From Trileptium ribeirensis (lineage: Eukaryota; Nematoda; Enoplea; Enoplida; Thoracostomopsidae), in assembly GCA_030248225.1 (NCBI GenBank), contig JASANE010025007.1, positions 18,125 to 82,124 of the forward strand: a DNA stretch of 64,000 bases, written 5' to 3'. The notes below the pieces were generated by a model. The model did no database searches, had not been told where the DNA came from, and saw nothing but the letters and a program-made list of their open reading frames with translations. Every line of letters starts with the position of its first letter. Within the stretch, counting starts at the first letter, position 1. This document shows, in pieces, positions 42,301-51,212 of this stretch. The position numbers and the translations under genes were made by a program.

Positions 42301-44093
42301 TGGAATTTACTCATGTGTACATACATTCAAAAATTGTGCTGAGCAATACAGACCAGTAAAACAAGCTATCTCTTGTACCCAGAGCCTACTGTGGGTTGAG
42401 GGTACCCGTAACATTCGCAAGCCGGCATATACAGAAGTTATCGCTATTGTCGAAATGAATAAATGATGCCGTATAGTTAGTACCATTAAAAACAGTGGTC
42501 GCTTGTTGTGAGCGACGTCCTGAAAATTTGATGTTTTTAGCACCCGCTATCAAAACAATTAAGGTATTCCCTTATTGGCCACTCCTTTACCCCGTGGCCT
42601 TTGTTATCGAAATTACTAAATAGTACCCTTAACTGACCATTGTTTAAAAGAGTGGATAGATCGTTTGCTTGAGTGGCCGGTAGCTAAAAATCTGTGATAG
42701 AGAGTATTTTCCCGATAAACTAAGCGATTTGTGCAATTGTTGCTGTAGTAAAGACCGCGGAACGTAGTTCCGACAAATTTGATACATTGTTAAGCCTGAA
42801 ACCTTTGATTTGAGACGGTCAATTGAGCGGCAAAGAGGTGTGGAACGAAAGTAGACACCTTTCTGTGTCATATAGCCTGACCAACGAATGCCATTGACAA
42901 TTTACTTAATTTATGAAGCTAAACACGCAATGTCATGAGGGATAAACGTCCATGGATCCAATATAGGTTTACAATTTGCGATATTCTTTGGCCTGTAAAC
43001 ATTCTCTGAGCTCGCTGGTGTTGACCTACGGTGGATCAGCCTCCAGTTTTCATAGGTACCTGCGGGCTCAAAAAGTTGCAGCTTGGACCTCTGGGCCCGA
43101 GTAGCGTACGCCAACCATTATTTCGAAGCTGTTGCTCGGTACGAAGGAACCTCACAAAGCGAACGAATAACAACATCCGCGCACGGGTGCACCACACGAG
43201 AAATTAGCTGACCGAGTAAATACGTAATGTACGCTGTGAACAATGTGTCGCTTTATGCATGAGATGGTTAATTCAAATTATCGTTGATAAAGCCTAATCG
43301 AAACGTGGTCTAGTCCTAAAATGTTCTTAACAAAGTTTAATAATAACATAGCTAACACCACCACTTTTTTATATATCATAGTTGCCGAAGGTCCATCGGC
43401 TTAGGGGTGTAGATTATCACGATAAATGGTGGGGGAGCACTACGCCCGGGAGGGTTAATTTTTTAATTTTCAGGAACTCAAAATTTTTACCGATTATTTG
43501 TTAAAAAGTTCCCCAATTGTTGCCTATTTGCAATAAATTTTTCCTAATTTCCCTTGTTTTCTGCCAATTTGACCTCTATTTTTGTTAATTTTTACCCAAT
43601 TTGTGCTGACGTTGTTCGCACGCTTTCAACACGCGGCAGGCACAGGGAAGGGGGGAAAGGATGGTGGAGTGGGGGCGGAAATTCTTTAGGAGAGATAGAT
43701 ATGGATTAAGGGGGATCCAGCTCTTAGAGAGTAACCTCCTACCGCCATGCACGATATAAATATGTATCGTAGACGTCGGTATCATATGTGTGATAGGTGG
43801 GTAGAGAGGGCTACCATCCCTAAAGTTGGACCCACTCTGTTGAGCCAAACCTACCTCCGCCCACTGCCGAGTGCCGAATGCGCGCGAGATATTTTAGCCA
43901 AAACAGTGTGAAAATTAGCAAAGATAGGGGTAAAATTGACAATAAATATGGAAATTATCAAAAATTGGGAAAAATTTTAGTGTAATTGAGAAAAAATTTT
44001 GAGTTCCTGAAAATTTCAACCAAAATTTAACCCCGGCCGAGACCATCAACCCCCTACGCCGACCAACCTTTGGCACTTATTAAATAAGTTTCT

Positions 44094-44124
<31 letters not shown>

Positions 44125-44206
44125 CGACTTCACGGTACCCGTTCCCACCGCTGTGGTTTCGCTATATAGTAGATAGGGACAGTAGGAATCTCGTTAATCC
44201 ATTCAC

Positions 44207-44244
<38 letters not shown>

Positions 44245-44245
44245 C

Positions 44246-44276
<31 letters not shown>

Positions 44277-47014
44277 GCGAAGTCGGCGGGGAACGAACAT
44301 ATTGTCTGGGTGTTTTCAACGACGAATCCGTAATCCGTTGCAGCTAGTTGGAGTTTGAACGCTTGAGACGCGTCAATGTTAGTGATATGTACTGAAAATG
44401 ATGCACAGTGACGCAAAATTCTTTTTGATTAGTACATTTCAGGCCTACTGACAGGAGAAATTCTCAAATTGCTCGAATCGGTTGCACAGAAGCATGACGA
44501 TGGCGAGCGATCGATGAGTCGACTAAAAATGAAAATATTTTCAGCAGTTAGTATTGACCACTTTATTTGATAACAAATATGACAATTAATACATTATTAT
44601 ATTTGGGAACAACATCTAATTGGAAATCGTGTTAAAGAAAAAATTCTCATCATAACATCCCATTCAAAATTTAAGCCTGAAACGTAACTACTTTTTGCTT
44701 GTCCAATACAGAAAGGCAACTTGTTTCCAGCAGGCAGTGACAGTACCTGAAGGCGATAAACAAATACGAGGAAAATATATATACACTGAAAATACGTTTC
44801 CGTGAAATTTAAAAGAAGTTTCTTTAATCTTTGCACCACAAGATATTCTTTTAAAATTCAAAGAACTATTCTTTCAAACTTCAGAGATAAATCTTAATAA
44901 AATAATTATTCTTTAAAAACATAATTCTTTGAAATTTCAACGAATAGTTTTTTTCAATTTTAACAGAATATTCTGGTGGTGCAAAAATCATAGAAACTTC
45001 TTTTAAATTTTATGGAAAGAATTCTGAGTGTAGATTTTTCTCAATTGCACGATATATAATCCTTAAACATTAGCAAAATCTATATAAAATTGCACAAATT
45101 TTTAATGCGGTGTTTCAAAATATACCTAGTTATATATCTAAATTATCTTTGAATATATGATAAGTTTTTAACATAAGTTATGTTATTAATACATTATAGT
45201 ATATCATTAAGTATTTATACACTTTATCGAGCCAAAAGTTTATTTCATCGCCAAGCTATGTATGTTCTGCAAAGTAATTTTTATATTCTTTTCAGCATGC
45301 GGGAACCCTACTGCCGCTTCTGTCCAATCTTGGCGTGTTCGATGGCGAATTTCCACCTTATTCCTCAGCATTGATGGTAGAATTGTGGCAGCAAGTTTCA
45401 TTAACAAATGCGAACGGTTTGCATGGCAACTCAAGACAGCAACCAGATTTTTTTGTAAGTTGGCAAATAATTCTGTAATTGACAAATCGCAGAATGATGA
45501 TTTGACATTGTCGTGTTATGCAGCATATATCATTTGGTAATATCGTCATGGGTGCTTAGTTTGTCTGCTCAAACCATTCCAAACATACCAACCTATACCT
45601 ATCCTAATACTGATTTTACCCTTAGGTTTTCAATAGGTAATGTTAGACATAAATTCACGAAAAATCGGGTTTAAATCCGAAAAAACTATGTCGTATGCTA
45701 GGTTGTGGGGTACGCAAATGAAGGCGTTACTAGTGGGTCGTACATAGATTGCGATAGGTTCAATATTAAATGGGGTGCACCATCAAATGTTCAAAATCAG
45801 GACGCAGAATTTCGCAGTTTTAATAAAAAATATTAGCATAGATCACATTAAATGTTGTCAGTAAAATTTACATTATGCTACATAATTGGCTACATTTTGT
45901 TGTAGCTCTTATAATTCAGCCACTAATCGAGATATCTGGCTGCACTTCCTTCGTATAGTGTTATCAAGACTATGCATGCAAAAGTACAATATCTTGCATG
46001 TATCTCAGCATGTCCCTCAACATGGGTCAATGAACACCATCCCGTTTTTACCATTACAGTTTGTAACCAGGCATCAAATAAACTGGTTTAGCTCAAATTT
46101 TATAAAGTGTGAATGGCCATAGGTGGCTCGCCTATAGATTTAATCTCGCTAAGAAAAACGGTCAAACGATGAAACTCGCAGCTTGCAACTATTAATGTTT
46201 GGGCCAAATCTAGGCAAATATCATATTTTAATATAATACGTCGAATCATATATCATATATAATAGGTTTATACCATATATAATATAATGGAATTATAGAT
46301 GAAATTTTTCTCTATACGTTCATACTCCATAAGTCGTTACGTCAACTACAAGCCAGAGTGACGTCATCAATGTTCCCGATACGGTTTCACTGACATACTT
46401 GAAAGTATTAAAGTAACTTTACTAAATAAAATTAAATTAATACTACCAAGAGTACATTAGGGAAGAGTATGACACTTCCCTGCACTCATGTATTAGTCCG
46501 TGTTTGTTGTCGCGGGCGTTGTCGGTCTGACCCCCCGCCCCAGTTTTCCGTGGTGTAGCTCGGACCCCCCGCAATTTTTGCAGGATCGTCGGACCCCCCA
46601 ATTTCTGGGTGGGTGGGTTCAAAAGCAGCTGCTGATAAACCGAACCCTCCCCCAGAAATTGGGGGGTTTGACCGATCGCAACGGCCACTGCGTAGTATTC
46701 AGTATTACAGAATCATTTCTTTGAATCTTATTTACGATTAAGGCACGACATGTATATACCCACCATCTTGTTACAGCCTAGAATCAAAGAACGTTTAGAG
46801 TTATTTTAAGGTCAAATTGAAATTCCGGAATGATACCGGTGCTGGGAACAATCATGTATTCAATTTGACACCAAGCGAATGCAATGCCAGTGTCGGTGGA
46901 ATCGTTGCCGGATGTAAGCTGAGTGATCTTCGAACCATGCTACAAAATCGAATCTATGACAGCGAGGCTGAACTTCGTGCAGAGTGTAATAAGCGGTCGA
47001 TTGATTTATTGTAA
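21043..47014 (+). CDS. Secreted or lysosomal-type histidine acid phosphatase, ten exons
   Basis: The join is 21043-21303, 23143-23238, 25927-26013, 28432-28608, 40381-40482, 41288-41377, 41969-42092, 44443-44546, 45296-45454 and 46811-47014. It predicts 467 residues, close to the family's usual length. A hydrophobic signal peptide covers roughly residues 5-22. The core begins at about residue 82, and RHGDRSP at 90-96 holds the nucleophile His91 with Arg90 and Arg94. A second conserved Arg is at 152 (VRSSSQDR). The C-terminal domain has HAGT at 348-351, then GVFDGEFPPYSSALMVELW, and Cys residues in SEC, AGC and AEC near the end, as in prostatic and lysosomal acid phosphatases. N-glycosylation motifs (NHT, NES, NDT, NLT, NAS) fit a secreted or lysosomal enzyme hydrolysing phosphomonoesters. 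Eight of nine introns are phase 0 and one is phase 1. The ATG has G at +4. Oddities are HAGT in place of HD and PIQT in place of the usual PVHT. Either loss may lower or change activity. Confidence 0.9.
23143..23238 (+). CDS. Acid phosphatase exon 2 (RHGDRSP catalytic motif)
   Basis: The acceptor is TATTTTAG and the donor GTAAAA. Residues 88-119 hold VFRHGDRSPGRIIP and WPEGFKKLTP, the most diagnostic part of the histidine acid phosphatase family. The flanking 1.8 and 2.7 kb introns are AT-rich. Confidence 0.95.
24640..24935 (+). repeat. Second SINE-like family in intron 2
   Basis: A G+C-rich block starts with GTGGTGCAGTTGTGAGAGCG, which resembles a tRNA D-arm with A box. About 30 nt later comes TTGTTTCAGACC, which resembles a degenerate B box. 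The block ends in TAATAATAA at about 24930, a typical simple tail for a retroposed element. Its body differs from the 6.85-7.40 kb family. Confidence 0.6.
25645..25680. repeat. Perfect 11-bp inverted repeat in intron 2
   Basis: CTAAGCCTAAG at 25645-25655 is matched by its reverse complement at 25670-25680 across a 14-nt loop. It lies 250 bp before exon 3. No function can be assigned. Confidence 0.8.
25927..26013 (+). CDS. Acid phosphatase exon 3
   Basis: Residues 120-148, phase 0 on both sides, donor GTAAAA. LGIQQTYALGQYLRRQYG matches the family's helix after the LTP turn (L-T-P-x-G-x-Q). An NES glycosylation motif lies at the end. Confidence 0.9.
27258..27412. repeat. G+C-rich island in intron 3, probably an old insertion
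   Basis: About 155 bp are much richer in G+C than the AT-rich intron on both sides. No frame stays open through it on either strand with recognisable content. The sharp composition borders suggest an inserted repeat fragment, but I cannot name it. Confidence 0.35.
28432..28608 (+). CDS. Acid phosphatase exon 4 (second catalytic Arg)
   Basis: The acceptor is TATGTAG, the donor GTAGGT, phase 0. Residues 149-207 start VQVRSSSQDRALDSARSLL and continue HGLFPQQ, the equivalent of the family's VRSTDVDRTLMSA-type region with the phosphate-binding Arg. The end, PIQTEPSESDP, takes the place of the usual PVHTVP-x-x-ED. It joins in frame to LLKPSKYKCP of exon 5 despite an intron of almost 12 kb. Confidence 0.88.
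28765..29757 (-). repeat. LTR-like dispersed repeat in intron 4
   Basis: The stretch aligns over most of its length with 50,208-51,212. Shared blocks include CTAGGCTATAATAC, TTGTTAAAATATCGCAAAGG, CTCATCATCA and TCTATGTTTACTT. The 50 kb copy is bounded by TGTAACG and ACTAACA, so on the minus strand it reads TGTTAGT to CGTTACA. This copy is more diverged, and its ends are estimated from the alignment. Confidence 0.5.
31808..31990. other. G+C-richer patch open on both strands
   Basis: On the plus strand a frame of about 41 codons runs from an ATTTTAG acceptor-like site to TAG at about 31,937. On the minus strand a frame of about 58 codons is open across the same patch. I recognise neither. It may be a remnant of a transposable-element protein or an unrelated exon. 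Confidence 0.25.
32330..32480. repeat. AT-rich low-complexity tract
   Basis: Dense TATATA and TTAATAATTT-type sequence directly before a polypurine tract. It is not coding. Confidence 0.7.
32494..32665 (+). repeat. Polypurine tract of about 170 nt
   Basis: The plus strand is mostly A and G (AGAGAGAGAAAAG, AAAGAGAAAGAAAAAGAGAA and similar) with few pyrimidines. It could form unusual DNA structures. It follows an AT-rich tract inside the repeat-rich part of intron 4. Confidence 0.75.
36715..36945 (+). repeat. SINE-like copy with A and B box-like blocks
   Basis: The plus strand has GGTTCCCTAAGGAACTAAGC, then TAGAATAGTGGCTAAC (A-box-like) and about 35 nt later CAGGTTCAATC (B-box-like). The tail ends near ATTTGTTCAATACAGCACG. 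It belongs to the family at 7139-7400 and lies within intron 4. Confidence 0.6.
40381..40482 (+). CDS. Acid phosphatase exon 5
   Basis: The acceptor is CGTATTTCAG and the donor GTATAT, phase 0. Residues 208-241 begin LLKPSKYKCPVLDSWKRL, matching the D-x-LL-x-P-x-x-x-CP region of the family. The Cys is the conserved partner of a C-terminal disulfide in related enzymes. Confidence 0.88.
41288..41377 (+). CDS. Acid phosphatase exon 6
   Basis: The acceptor is TTTGATAG and the donor GTATGC, phase 0. Residues 242-271 include EFLKHLRAKSKIPDLTLQYV, equivalent to the helical insert domain in mammalian acid phosphatases. Confidence 0.88.
41969..42092 (+). CDS. Acid phosphatase exon 7
   Basis: The acceptor is TATTTCAG and the donor GTAAGT. 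It is the only exon ending out of phase 0 (phase 1, splitting a Gly codon). RIHDIGVPTWVTPQVWTRM matches the family's PPWASP-x-x-x-x-x-L region and the following helix. Confidence 0.9.
42940..43265 (-). repeat. SINE-like copy in intron 7
   Basis: On the minus strand this reads head (GTTGTTATTCGTTCGC), GAGGTTCCTTCGTACCGAGC, a degenerate tRNA-like centre with TGGTTGGCGTACGC, and a tail. The part order matches 7139-7400, but the promoter boxes are worn. Confidence 0.5.
43383..44076. mobile_element. Non-autonomous element with long terminal inverted repeats
   Basis: The two ends are imperfect inverted copies of each other. The left end runs GCCGAAGGT, TCGGCTTAGGGG, GGGAGGGTTAATTTT and TTTTCAGGAACTCAAAA. 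The right end has the complements of AAAGGT, TCGGCGTAGGGGG, CCGGGGTTAAATTTTGG and TTTTCAGGAACTCAAAA. The inner part repeats CAATTT-type blocks. It has no transposase frame. A target duplication is not clear. Its right half is repeated at 61,541-61,800. Confidence 0.65.
44443..44546 (+). CDS. Acid phosphatase exon 8
   Basis: The acceptor is ACATTTCAG and the donor GTTAGT. It completes the Gly codon and then codes LLTGEILKLLESVAQKHDD and ends FSA in phase 0. In the family this place leads up to the SAHD motif. The exon lies inside the left arm of the inverted repeat. Confidence 0.88.
44784..45030. mobile_element. Fold-back MITE flanked by TA, in intron 8
   Basis: Almost the whole 247 bp is an inverted repeat. 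The left end runs CACTGAAAATACG, AAATTTAAAAGAAGTTTCT and TTTGCACCAC. The right end is the imperfect complement, ending ATTCTGAGTG. Both sides carry TA, which fits the target duplication of Tc1/mariner-type elements. No transposase is present. Copies occur at 60,682-60,930 and, decayed, at 62,449-62,675, because the whole arm is repeated. Confidence 0.75.
45296..45454 (+). CDS. Acid phosphatase exon 9 (HAGT in place of HD)
   Basis: The acceptor is TTCTTTTCAG and the donor GTAAGT, phase 0. Residues 348-400 begin HAGTLLPLLSNLGVFDGEFP and continue PYSSALMVELWQQ. Family members normally have HD here, with Asp as the general acid, followed by T or S. The codon for the second residue is GCG (Ala), and the inverted copy has the same codon. 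Confidence 0.92.
46593..46667. repeat. GC-rich hairpin in intron 9
   Basis: ACCCCCCAATTTCTGGG plus TGGGTGGGTTC is matched by GAACCCTCCCCCAGAAATT plus GGGGGGT on the other side of a loop containing AGCAGCTGCT. Further GGACCCCCC repeats precede it at 46,559-46,575. It could extrude as a cruciform or fold in RNA. The inverted-arm copy (59,044-59,116) has a damaged second stem. Confidence 0.85.
46811..47014 (+). CDS. Acid phosphatase exon 10 (C-terminus and stop)
   Basis: The acceptor is TTATTTTAAG and the stop is TAA. It codes VKLKFRNDTGAG, then LTPSECNAS and AGCKLSDLRTMLQNR, and ends AECNKRSIDLL. The spacing of the Cys residues matches the LPGC...CPL...F...EC ending of the family. No C-terminal membrane anchor is present, so the product should be soluble. 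Confidence 0.92.
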   Translation, partial: VKLKFRNDTGAGNNHVFNLTPSECNASVGGIVAGCKLSDLRTMLQNRIYDSEAELRAECNKRSIDLL

Positions 47015-47159
47015 AACATTCTTTTGGTGATAATTGTCTCATTGAAAAGTTGTTTTGCCATTGTCTATTGGTTTGTAATTTTAAGTTTGCGTTCAATTTT
47101 CTTTGGGGAAGCCGGCTGACTTGATATAAAACTCGGTTTTTATATTTTCAAAATTCGTC

Positions 47160-47378
47160 TTATTTCATAATGGGACCATGCGTGTCAGCTAAGATACAAA
47201 ATATGTCTCTGTCTGCAATGTGGTCAAGCCCTGCGTATTCTCGTTTGTGGTCTCTGGATAGATCGAACAATACCGAACCAAATGTGTCGAACAAATATTC
47301 ATCATATGGGTCGGCAGTTGGATAAGCAAAAATGCCACCGCCTACACCGACGACTGATGTGAAAGCTTCAAGATGCAA
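47160..47378 (-). CDS. Candidate terminal exon of a convergent gene, unrecognised
   Basis: A minus-strand frame of about 70 codons ends in TAA 145 bp beyond the acid phosphatase stop. It reads protein-like (VGVGGGIFAYPTADPYDEY, then GLDHIADRDIFCILADTHGP). Its composition is less AT-rich than the flanks. Acceptor-like sites precede it (ACATCAG or GGTGTAG on the minus strand), but no upstream exon joins in phase with confidence. The inverted-arm copy has a 1 bp deletion that breaks the frame. I cannot name a family. Confidence 0.3.
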   Translation of the reverse strand: MHLEAFTSVVGVGGGIFAYPTADPYDEYLFDTFGSVLFDLSRDHKREYAGLDHIADRDIFCILADTHGPIMK

Positions 47379-47562
47379 ATCTCAAACTCCTGGCTAAAAA
47401 ATTTAGGTTCGCTCACGCTATTAAAAGGCGAAAACATATCATCATTCAAGACAGATATAAAAGACCTAAACAAAGTCTAGACTCTAATATTTTAAATTAC
47501 GGTCGTGATAGATGATTATAATACTGGTATTATTTTCTTGCCCAAGCATTAATGTTCCGAGC

Positions 47563-47568
47563 AATAAA
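47563..47568 (+). promoter_or_regulatory. Possible polyadenylation signal AATAAA
   Basis: The first clear AATAAA downstream of the acid phosphatase stop codon, about 550 bp on. AT-rich DNA gives such hexamers by chance, so the link is weak. Confidence 0.25.
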
Positions 47569-47758
47569 TAATCAGGATTTTGCAGATACTTTCAACAAAT
47601 ATAATAAGATTCGCCATACTATATAATGTTTCTGCAAATATCAGCTCATGTTTGGCAGTAGGATGTCAATATTTTATTCATTGCTATGTTATCATCGAAT
47701 ATACATTTGGATATGTAAAATATATAACTGGCTACCTGATATACTTCACCCCACGTAC

Positions 47759-48071
47759 GTGAGCGTCTTCGTGAGCGGTATATATCTCATCCATGAATTT
47801 CTCTCTGCAGCTGCTTCAGGAATGGTCTCGATGGTTTTTTCTCGAGCACCTGGAAAAGACATCACGAAAGGCGTGGTTCACAGTCGCTCAGAATACACGT
47901 TACTGGATTCAGCAGAGCACCCGAGTTGTTGTACCGTTTGCTATAAGAAATATAGCTGGTAGCTGCTTCCGACCCATGTGTGACATTTGGCCCAGTAGTT
48001 GCATTCTTTTCTATTGTAGCAGGCGGCTCAGCGAGGTGACGTGCAAGCTCATAATTGACAAGTAGTCGGCC
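47759..48071 (-). CDS. Possible coding exon(s), strand uncertain
   Basis: On the minus strand 47,882-48,071 is open (ELARHLAEPPATIEKNATTG and SYSKRYNNSGALLNPV, rich in N-glycosylation motifs). A 32-nt GTGAAC...CCAG segment (47,850-47,881) could be spliced out to continue in frame into AREKTIETIPEAAAERNSWM, ending at a GTACGT donor. The plus strand of the same patch is also open from 47,793 to 48,065 (LLQEWSRWFFLEHLEKTSRK). It has a CTCTGCAG acceptor-like start. The patch is richer in G+C than its flanks. Neither reading matches a family I know. Confidence 0.25.
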
Positions 48072-48074
48072 TTA

Positions 48075-49100
48075 TGTGTAAATTTCTCTTATTACAAATT
48101 TGTATATCATCATCATATTTACATTATATAATATACAAGTAATATTATATTAGCTTCATGTCTATAAAATATCTTTTTAAGGTGTCTTACAAATGGCACT
48201 AAAAACAAAAATTTTTATGTTTCATTAAAAATGTGCAAAATCAACTACCTCATTATTGTTTGAAAAATGCATTGCACTGTGTAACATTTAGTTTGCGAAT
48301 TTTAGCTATGACTTCTAAAATTCAATATTCCATAATTGGGCTATGCTGCCTAATTTTATCCTTGAGTGGGTTTATCTGCTACGCTGCATATAGACGTATT
48401 CGGATCTAAACCTTAACCCATTGGGAGCAATGAATAAACGACAACATCTTTCAATCTAAAATTACTGCGAATTTTGCTGTTATCACTTGAAGATGATTGT
48501 TGATGAGCGGCTTTGCCTGAAATTTTTGATAGAAAACATGACTTTAGCCTTTAACGCTCTAATTATTTTGTGCCGGGCTTGACAAATGCAAGTCAGTTGC
48601 ACGATTACGTACGTAACCTACTGAACTGTCTAGGTGCTGTTGCAAGATTCAAAGAATCAGACAGACAAAGTAGGCGAATTACAGCACACGGGCAAACAAA
48701 TATAATTTGAAGAACTCAGTTAACGCAACTGTTCACAAGGTGCGCTGGCATAATTTGAAAACAGTGTGTGTTAAAGGGTTGCATGGGTTGGCTGTTTCTT
48801 ATATTACCACAGCTCCGCTAAAGCGGGACGATACGGTCGTTAATGTTTGTAGCCAAATCTACATAAATTCCTGTACTACAAAACTGCAGCATACTAAGTT
48901 ATGGCGACTTCAAAATGACTCACATTTTCACCGTGCACATGTTATAACGTTTCGTAGGCTTCCGTTCCTGAAACGAACAAATTAACAGTCTTTCAAACTC
49001 AAATCATGCAGTATCCTATAGTAGTAAAGCAGTATGCTTTTCGTAGTATACTTTTCGTACTTCAGCTACACACTCATTGGAAGCAAGCATACTGAATTAA
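48075..49100. other. Downstream DNA, no supported gene
   Basis: Short open frames only. The frame near 48,707-48,985 and its longer partner in the inverted arm (56,841-57,182) differ by small indels and have no recognisable motif. Confidence 0.35.
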
Positions 49101-49152
49101 CAAATTTCTAGATGCTGTCATGCCAGTTACTCTGTGATTGTAGAAGGCGTCA

Positions 49153-49320
49153 TACCGTTATCTACAATTTGGTACAACCTGCATGTCACCATCTACAAGT
49201 TGGTGAATTTGCAAGCAACCATCTACAAATTTTTGCAACTGCGGTACTACCATCTACAAACTGGTGCAGTGGCGTGACACCATTTCAAATTTGTGCAAAT
49301 GGGATGCCACCGTCTACTAA
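49153..49320 (+). repeat. Minisatellite, about six units of about 31 bp
   Basis: CACCATCTACAAATT-like starts recur at about 49155, 49187, 49217, 49248, 49278 and 49308, each followed by TGGTGCAACTG-like sequence. An inverted copy lies at about 56,390-56,562. Confidence 0.85.
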
Positions 49321-50207
49321 TACGACAGTTGGTTCAATTAATTTATTAAACAATATGAATTAAATGAATTTTATGAAATATTTTAATTATTAATTATGTT
49401 AAAACTGAATTTTTTTTTATATTTTCTTGATCTTTAAATGGTGTAATTTATTTTTAGAAAGTAATAAGGTGTGAAAAATGTTTTATAACAGTTTCTTAAA
49501 GCTCCAAAATATGTACACTATTCGAACTTCGATTAAATTTTAGCAATATTTTGGCCGACAAATCGTGTTATAGCTTACAGTTTTATCTTTATGCAGCGTT
49601 CACATGAAATGGCGCTCAACGGTCTACATATTATAAAACAAATCTTATTTGTATATTTTAGAATAGCGGCCTTAAGCCTCCACCTTGAGGTGTGACTGTT
49701 CAACCACGGCAAGTAGAATGCGAACAAAATTTACTTTTTTGATTCCACATAAACAAATTAAAAAGACACTAGATAGGTAAAAGGTTTAGATTGCCAAAAG
49801 TTTAATGTTCGGAATTTCTTACCCAGTTGCTCTCTTAAATTTTAAAGACAAAATTTCTGTATCCATAATCTGATTATCCGCACGTCGCACGATAACACAA
49901 TTTGGACTACAAAGGCGTAATATCTAAATCTGCCTCCAATAAAATTCAGTTTGTGCAAAGTCGGGTTGCAAACATGCGTGAAATGTGCAATTAACAACGA
50001 GATTTTCATAACCTATCGAATATTTTATCTAATGAATTTAGCAAATCGGCCAGTCGCAAATGGCATGTATTTGTGAGACAAAAAATGTGCAACTAAGGTT
50101 GTTTTGCATATAGAATATGATGCGTATTACATATTTCCATGTCACATAATTTATTATGTATATTTATTAACCATTTCTCATCCTATGTTGACAAATTGCT
50201 TTAATAT

Positions 50208-51212
50208 TGTAACGAAGAACAATCGAACGCTAGGGGTTTAAGGAAAATTCAACACTCTGGACTTTTGGGAATGTCCGACTGTCGTTACGAATAGCAATGA
50301 ACTCTGATCCTTTAATTCAACGTACGTCTCCAATTGAATAAATGTCTCAAAATAACACGAATTCTACTCTCAGCCTGACCTCTAGGCTATAATACTATCA
50401 CTCTCTTTGCGTGTATACCCAAACAATTCCACTCTGTCTATTTTCAGGAAAAGAAGTGCGCGCGGCGTAATACAATGATAACTCTACAAGTATACTGTGG
50501 TTCAAAACAAACAACTCTAATTGAAATGATGAGCAAAGTACGCACGTACAAAATCCACTACACCAAATCCACAAATCTGAATAATCAATAATATCTCCAA
50601 ACACAAAAAGAGAAGAATATTTGTTAAAATATCGCAAAGGTGAGCACATGCTATTTAATACTCATCATCATTCCGCAGCGTCCCTATGTTTACTTCTTCA
50701 CAGGAAATCTTTGTACCGCTTTAATATTCACGAGCCGCGTGAATGTCGACAATAATTGGACAATAATAGAACACCGAGATGCTACTTGAGCGAGTAACTA
50801 ATAAGCAGGGATGCATCTATGCCGTAAACCGAATAAGCTAAAGTCCAAAATCTTTAAGCCGCTAGGAAAACAGAAGGAACCTGTTAATACCTCCACAAAG
50901 TCCAAACCAAAATATAAGACTGACTTACAATAACCGCAGAAGAAATCACTAGAGAACGTCCAACCAACGAACAAAACTCTAAACTGTCACGCAATAACTA
51001 AAGAATAAGACTGACGAACAACTGAAGTGAGGCTAACCAACAACTGTCGTACTCTCTGACGATAGAGCAAAAGTGGGACAGAAGAATAACTGTCGAACTC
51101 TATGACGGTAGAACTGAAATGAGGCTTGGAGTGAACCGTGTGCTGGTTTAAATGCCCATCTCCAAAGTATTCCAAAATGCCACCATAGATCGAATTTGGG
51201 ATTCAACTAACA
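50208..51212 (-). repeat. LTR-like repeat, about 1.0 kb
   Basis: On the minus strand it starts TGTTAGTTGAATCCCAATTC and ends CTTCGTTACA, the usual TG...CA form of long terminal repeats. An ATTTAAA box lies about 70 bp in, followed by GTTCGACAGTTATTCTTCTG-type sequence like an LTR leader. No target duplication, primer-binding site or polypurine tract is clear at the borders. It matches the diverged copy at 28,765-29,757, and the inverted arm carries it at 54,495-55,495. Confidence 0.5.

Larger units (their letters stand above)
42093..44442 (+). other. Intron 7 with two mobile-element remnants
   Basis: This 2.35 kb intron holds a SINE-like copy (42,940-43,265) and an inverted-repeat element (43,383-44,076). 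Positions 43,817-44,173 reappear once more, in direct orientation, at 61,541-61,898. Confidence 0.75.
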
